A stretch of DNA of 64,000 nucleotides, from NCBI RefSeq assembly GCF_014697475.1, contig NZ_JACJRV010000035.1:1-64000 (forward strand). Direction: 5' to 3'. Made by a program: the position numbers and the translations under genes. Below, piece by piece: positions 62,536-64,000 of the stretch. Within the stretch, counting starts at the first letter, position 1; every line of letters starts with the position of its first letter. The notes under the pieces are model-generated. The model did not search any database. It was not told the DNA's origin and saw only the letters and a list, made by a program, of their open reading frames with translations. Source of the DNA: Nostoc sp. FACHB-152 (GTDB taxonomy: Bacteria > Cyanobacteriota > Cyanobacteriia > Cyanobacteriales > Nostocaceae).

Positions 62536-64000
62536 ATGGAACTGCACAAGCAAAAACGCAAACGTGGTGTTATTCTCAGTCTCCCAGGCATGAAAAAGCT
62601 TCAGGAGGCTAGACACCAAGTGGAGATTTTAGAAAATGATAGTGCTAGGTTCACTCTTGAAGAACTAAGCTACCGCACTCAGTTGGCTCCTTTTACAGTT
62701 TCTAAAGTATTGGCGCGCACCGAAGGTGTTGACAAGCAAACCCTGGAATACTTCTTTAGAGCTTTTGGCTTGGAGTTGACTGCTAATGATTATGTCAGAG
62801 CAGGGGTGCAGGGGAGCAGGGGGGAAGGGGAAGAGTGTGTTACTCAAAACTCACAACTCACCGCAGACTGGGGTGAGGCTGTGGATGTTTCGATATTTTT
62901 TGGACGTACAGAGGAAGTTAGTAAGTTAGAGTATTGGATTATTAATGAACGTTGTCGGTTGGTGGCGTTATTAGGGATGGGGGGAATTGGTAAGACTTCC
63001 CTCTCTGTGAAGTTAGCACAACAAATTCAAGAGCAGTTTGAGTTTGTGGTGTGGCGCAGTCTCCGCAACAGTCAGCCTTTGGAGGAATTACTAGCAAATC
63101 TCCTGCAATTTTTTGCTAGTGGACAACCAGTAAATTTAGCGGCGAATACTGGCGATTTGATTTCGCAATTTATGGTGCATTTAAGAAAGCACCGATGTTT
63201 AGTTATTCTGGATAACTTTGAGTCTATCTTAGCAAGTGGCGATCGCTCTGGACGTTATCAAGCTGGTTATGAAGCTTATGGAAATCTGCTCAAGCAGATA
63301 GGTGAAACAGTTCATCAAAGTTGTTTGGTATTGACAAGTCGAGAAAAACCCCAAGAAGTCATCGCCTTAGAAGGAGAAACTCTGCCTGTACGGTCGTGGC
63401 AACTTCAGGGCTTAGGTGCGATCGCTGCTTTACAATTAATTAGAACTAAAAGTTTTTTCTGTGGTGCTGATACAGATTGGCAAAATCTAATTCAACATTA
63501 TGCAGGTAATCCTTTAGCTCTCAAAATTATCGCCACTACTATTCAAGAGTTGTTCGCTGGCAATATTGCTGAGTTTTTTGCTCAAGGCTCTACCGTTTTT
63601 GGTACTATTTACGACTTATTACACCAGCAATTTCATCGGCTTTCACCATTAGAAAAAGACTTGATTTACTGGTTAGCAATTAACCGCGAACCTGTAACCT
63701 TAACCCATTTACGTGCTGATTTGGTATTACCAGTCTCATCAATGAAACTTTTAGAGGCTTTAGACTCTCTCAGTCAGCGCAGTTTAATAGAAAAAAAATT
63801 AGTTCCAAACGCAGGTGTTTCTTTTACGCTGCAACCTGTGGTCATGGAGTTTGTTACAGAACAGTTAATCCAGCAGGTTTGTACAGAAATTACTGATAGC
63901 AAGATATATATCTTTAACAGTCATTCCTTAATTAAAGCCACCGCTAAAGACTATATCCGCGTTGCTCAAACTAAGCTAATTATTCAACCGATAATTGAAA
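62536..64000 (+). CDS. STAND (NB-ARC-like) ATPase, 5' part, runs off the window
   Basis: The ATG at 62536 opens a frame that stays open to the window end (488 codons). The N-terminal domain (about 1-85) has a helix-turn-helix-like region (LEELSYRTQLAPFTVSKVLA) after a basic stretch (KQKRKRGVILSLPGMKKLQE). After a repeat-derived linker (GVQGSRGEGEE) comes the ATPase: FFGRTEEVSKLEYWI, Walker A GMGGIGKTS (147-155), CLVILDNFES (Walker B), LVLTSREKPQE, and the GNPLALKI motif. A winged-helix part follows (RLSPLEKDLIYWLAINRE). In cyanobacteria such proteins usually end in WD40 or other repeats, which would lie beyond 64000. They act as signalling or defence-type switches. Confidence 0.9.
   Translation, partial: MELHKQKRKRGVILSLPGMKKLQEARHQVEILENDSARFTLEELSYRTQLAPFTVSKVLARTEGVDKQTLEYFFRAFGLELTANDYVRAGVQGSRGEGEECVTQNSQLTADWGEAVDVSIFFGRTEEVSKLEYWIINERCRLVALLGMGGIGKTSLSVKLAQQIQEQFEFVVWRSLRNSQPLEELLANLLQFFASGQPVNLAANTGDLISQFMVHLRKHRCLVILDNFESILASGDRSGRYQAGYEAYGNLLKQIGETVHQSCLVLTSREKPQEVIALEGETLPVRSWQLQGLGAIAALQLIRTKSFFCGADTDWQNLIQHYAGNPLALKIIATTIQELFAGNIAEFFAQGSTVFGTIYDLLHQQFHRLSPLEKDLIYWLAINREPVTLTHLRADLVLPVSSMKLLEALDSLSQRSLIEKKLVPNAGVSFTLQPVVMEFVTEQLIQQVCTEITDSKIYIFNSHSLIKATAKDYIRVAQTKLIIQPIIE
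62799..62860 (+). repeat. Purine-rich repeat in frame inside the STAND ATPase linker
   Basis: GCAGGGGTGCAGGGGAGCAG, GGGGGAAGGGGAAGAG and then ACTCAAAACTCACAACTC match intergenic repeat types of this genome. They encode the linker between the N-terminal domain and the NB-ARC ATPase. Confidence 0.65.

Overview
The window reads as chromosome from a filamentous, probably heterocyst-forming cyanobacterium (Nostoc/Calothrix/Anabaena type). The reasons are frequent GCGATCGC palindromes (HIP1), many heptanucleotide tandem repeats between genes (STRR class), and a cyanobacterial gene set: CrtH carotene isomerase, plastoquinone-type UbiA, NdhK, YggT/Ycf19, multi-PAS hybrid kinases, a CYP110-like P450, DUF1824 and a STAND ATPase. 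No rRNA, tRNA, CRISPR array, prophage or intact transposase was seen.

Layout. 0.3-2.5 kb: a succinyl-CoA-ligase-like pair whose alpha subunit lacks the catalytic histidine. 3.4-5.2 kb: an unknown membrane-anchored protein. 5.2-9.4 kb: a four-gene set (hemB, FAD oxidoreductase, COG0523 GTPase with a His-rich stretch, folE) behind a 50-bp palindrome holding two Zur/Fur-type boxes; this looks like a zinc-limitation operon. 9.4-14.4 kb: a kinase relic, an XPB-like helicase overlapping a Bax1-like (DUF790) nuclease, a 62-residue protein, a RecB/MGME1-like nuclease and a cluster of 62-bp repeats. 14.4-22.7 kb: a possible CcmS-like protein, ABC exporter, SPFH protein, DUF1824, ABC-F ATPase, Uma2, pentapeptide protein and PurT. 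23-27.8 kb: a two-gene histidine-kinase phosphorelay. 27.9-38.2 kb: CrtH with a candidate small RNA behind it, Upp, YggT, CsbD, a TIGR02587/TIGR02588 pair, a lipoprotein and an LCP ligase. 38.3-47.6 kb: an AI-2E-type permease, a lipoprotein serpin beside an unusual subtilase, Rpe, a half-size EamA protein, a kinase-FGE fusion and an orphan PotC. 47.9-64 kb: GT4 glycosyltransferase, DUF1499, an HPP fragment, a class V aminotransferase, an orphan ATP-grasp ligase, Ppx/GppA, UbiA, a MazE/MazF pair with a modified toxin, P450, a VOC protein, a 21-bp minisatellite, an orphan NdhK and the 5' part of a STAND ATPase.

Most genes stand alone or in pairs. The clearest functional units are the 5.2-9.4 kb operon, the helicase-nuclease overlap, the two tightly linked sensor kinases, mazEF and the TIGR02587/TIGR02588 pair. 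Intergenic DNA is rich in repeats: heptamer arrays (some supplying start or stop codons), two copies of a small inverted-repeat element (one with a 10-bp target duplication), GGTGCGTT-type elements and GC-rich modular palindromes. All function calls come from reading the sequence and recalled family knowledge; no database search was made.
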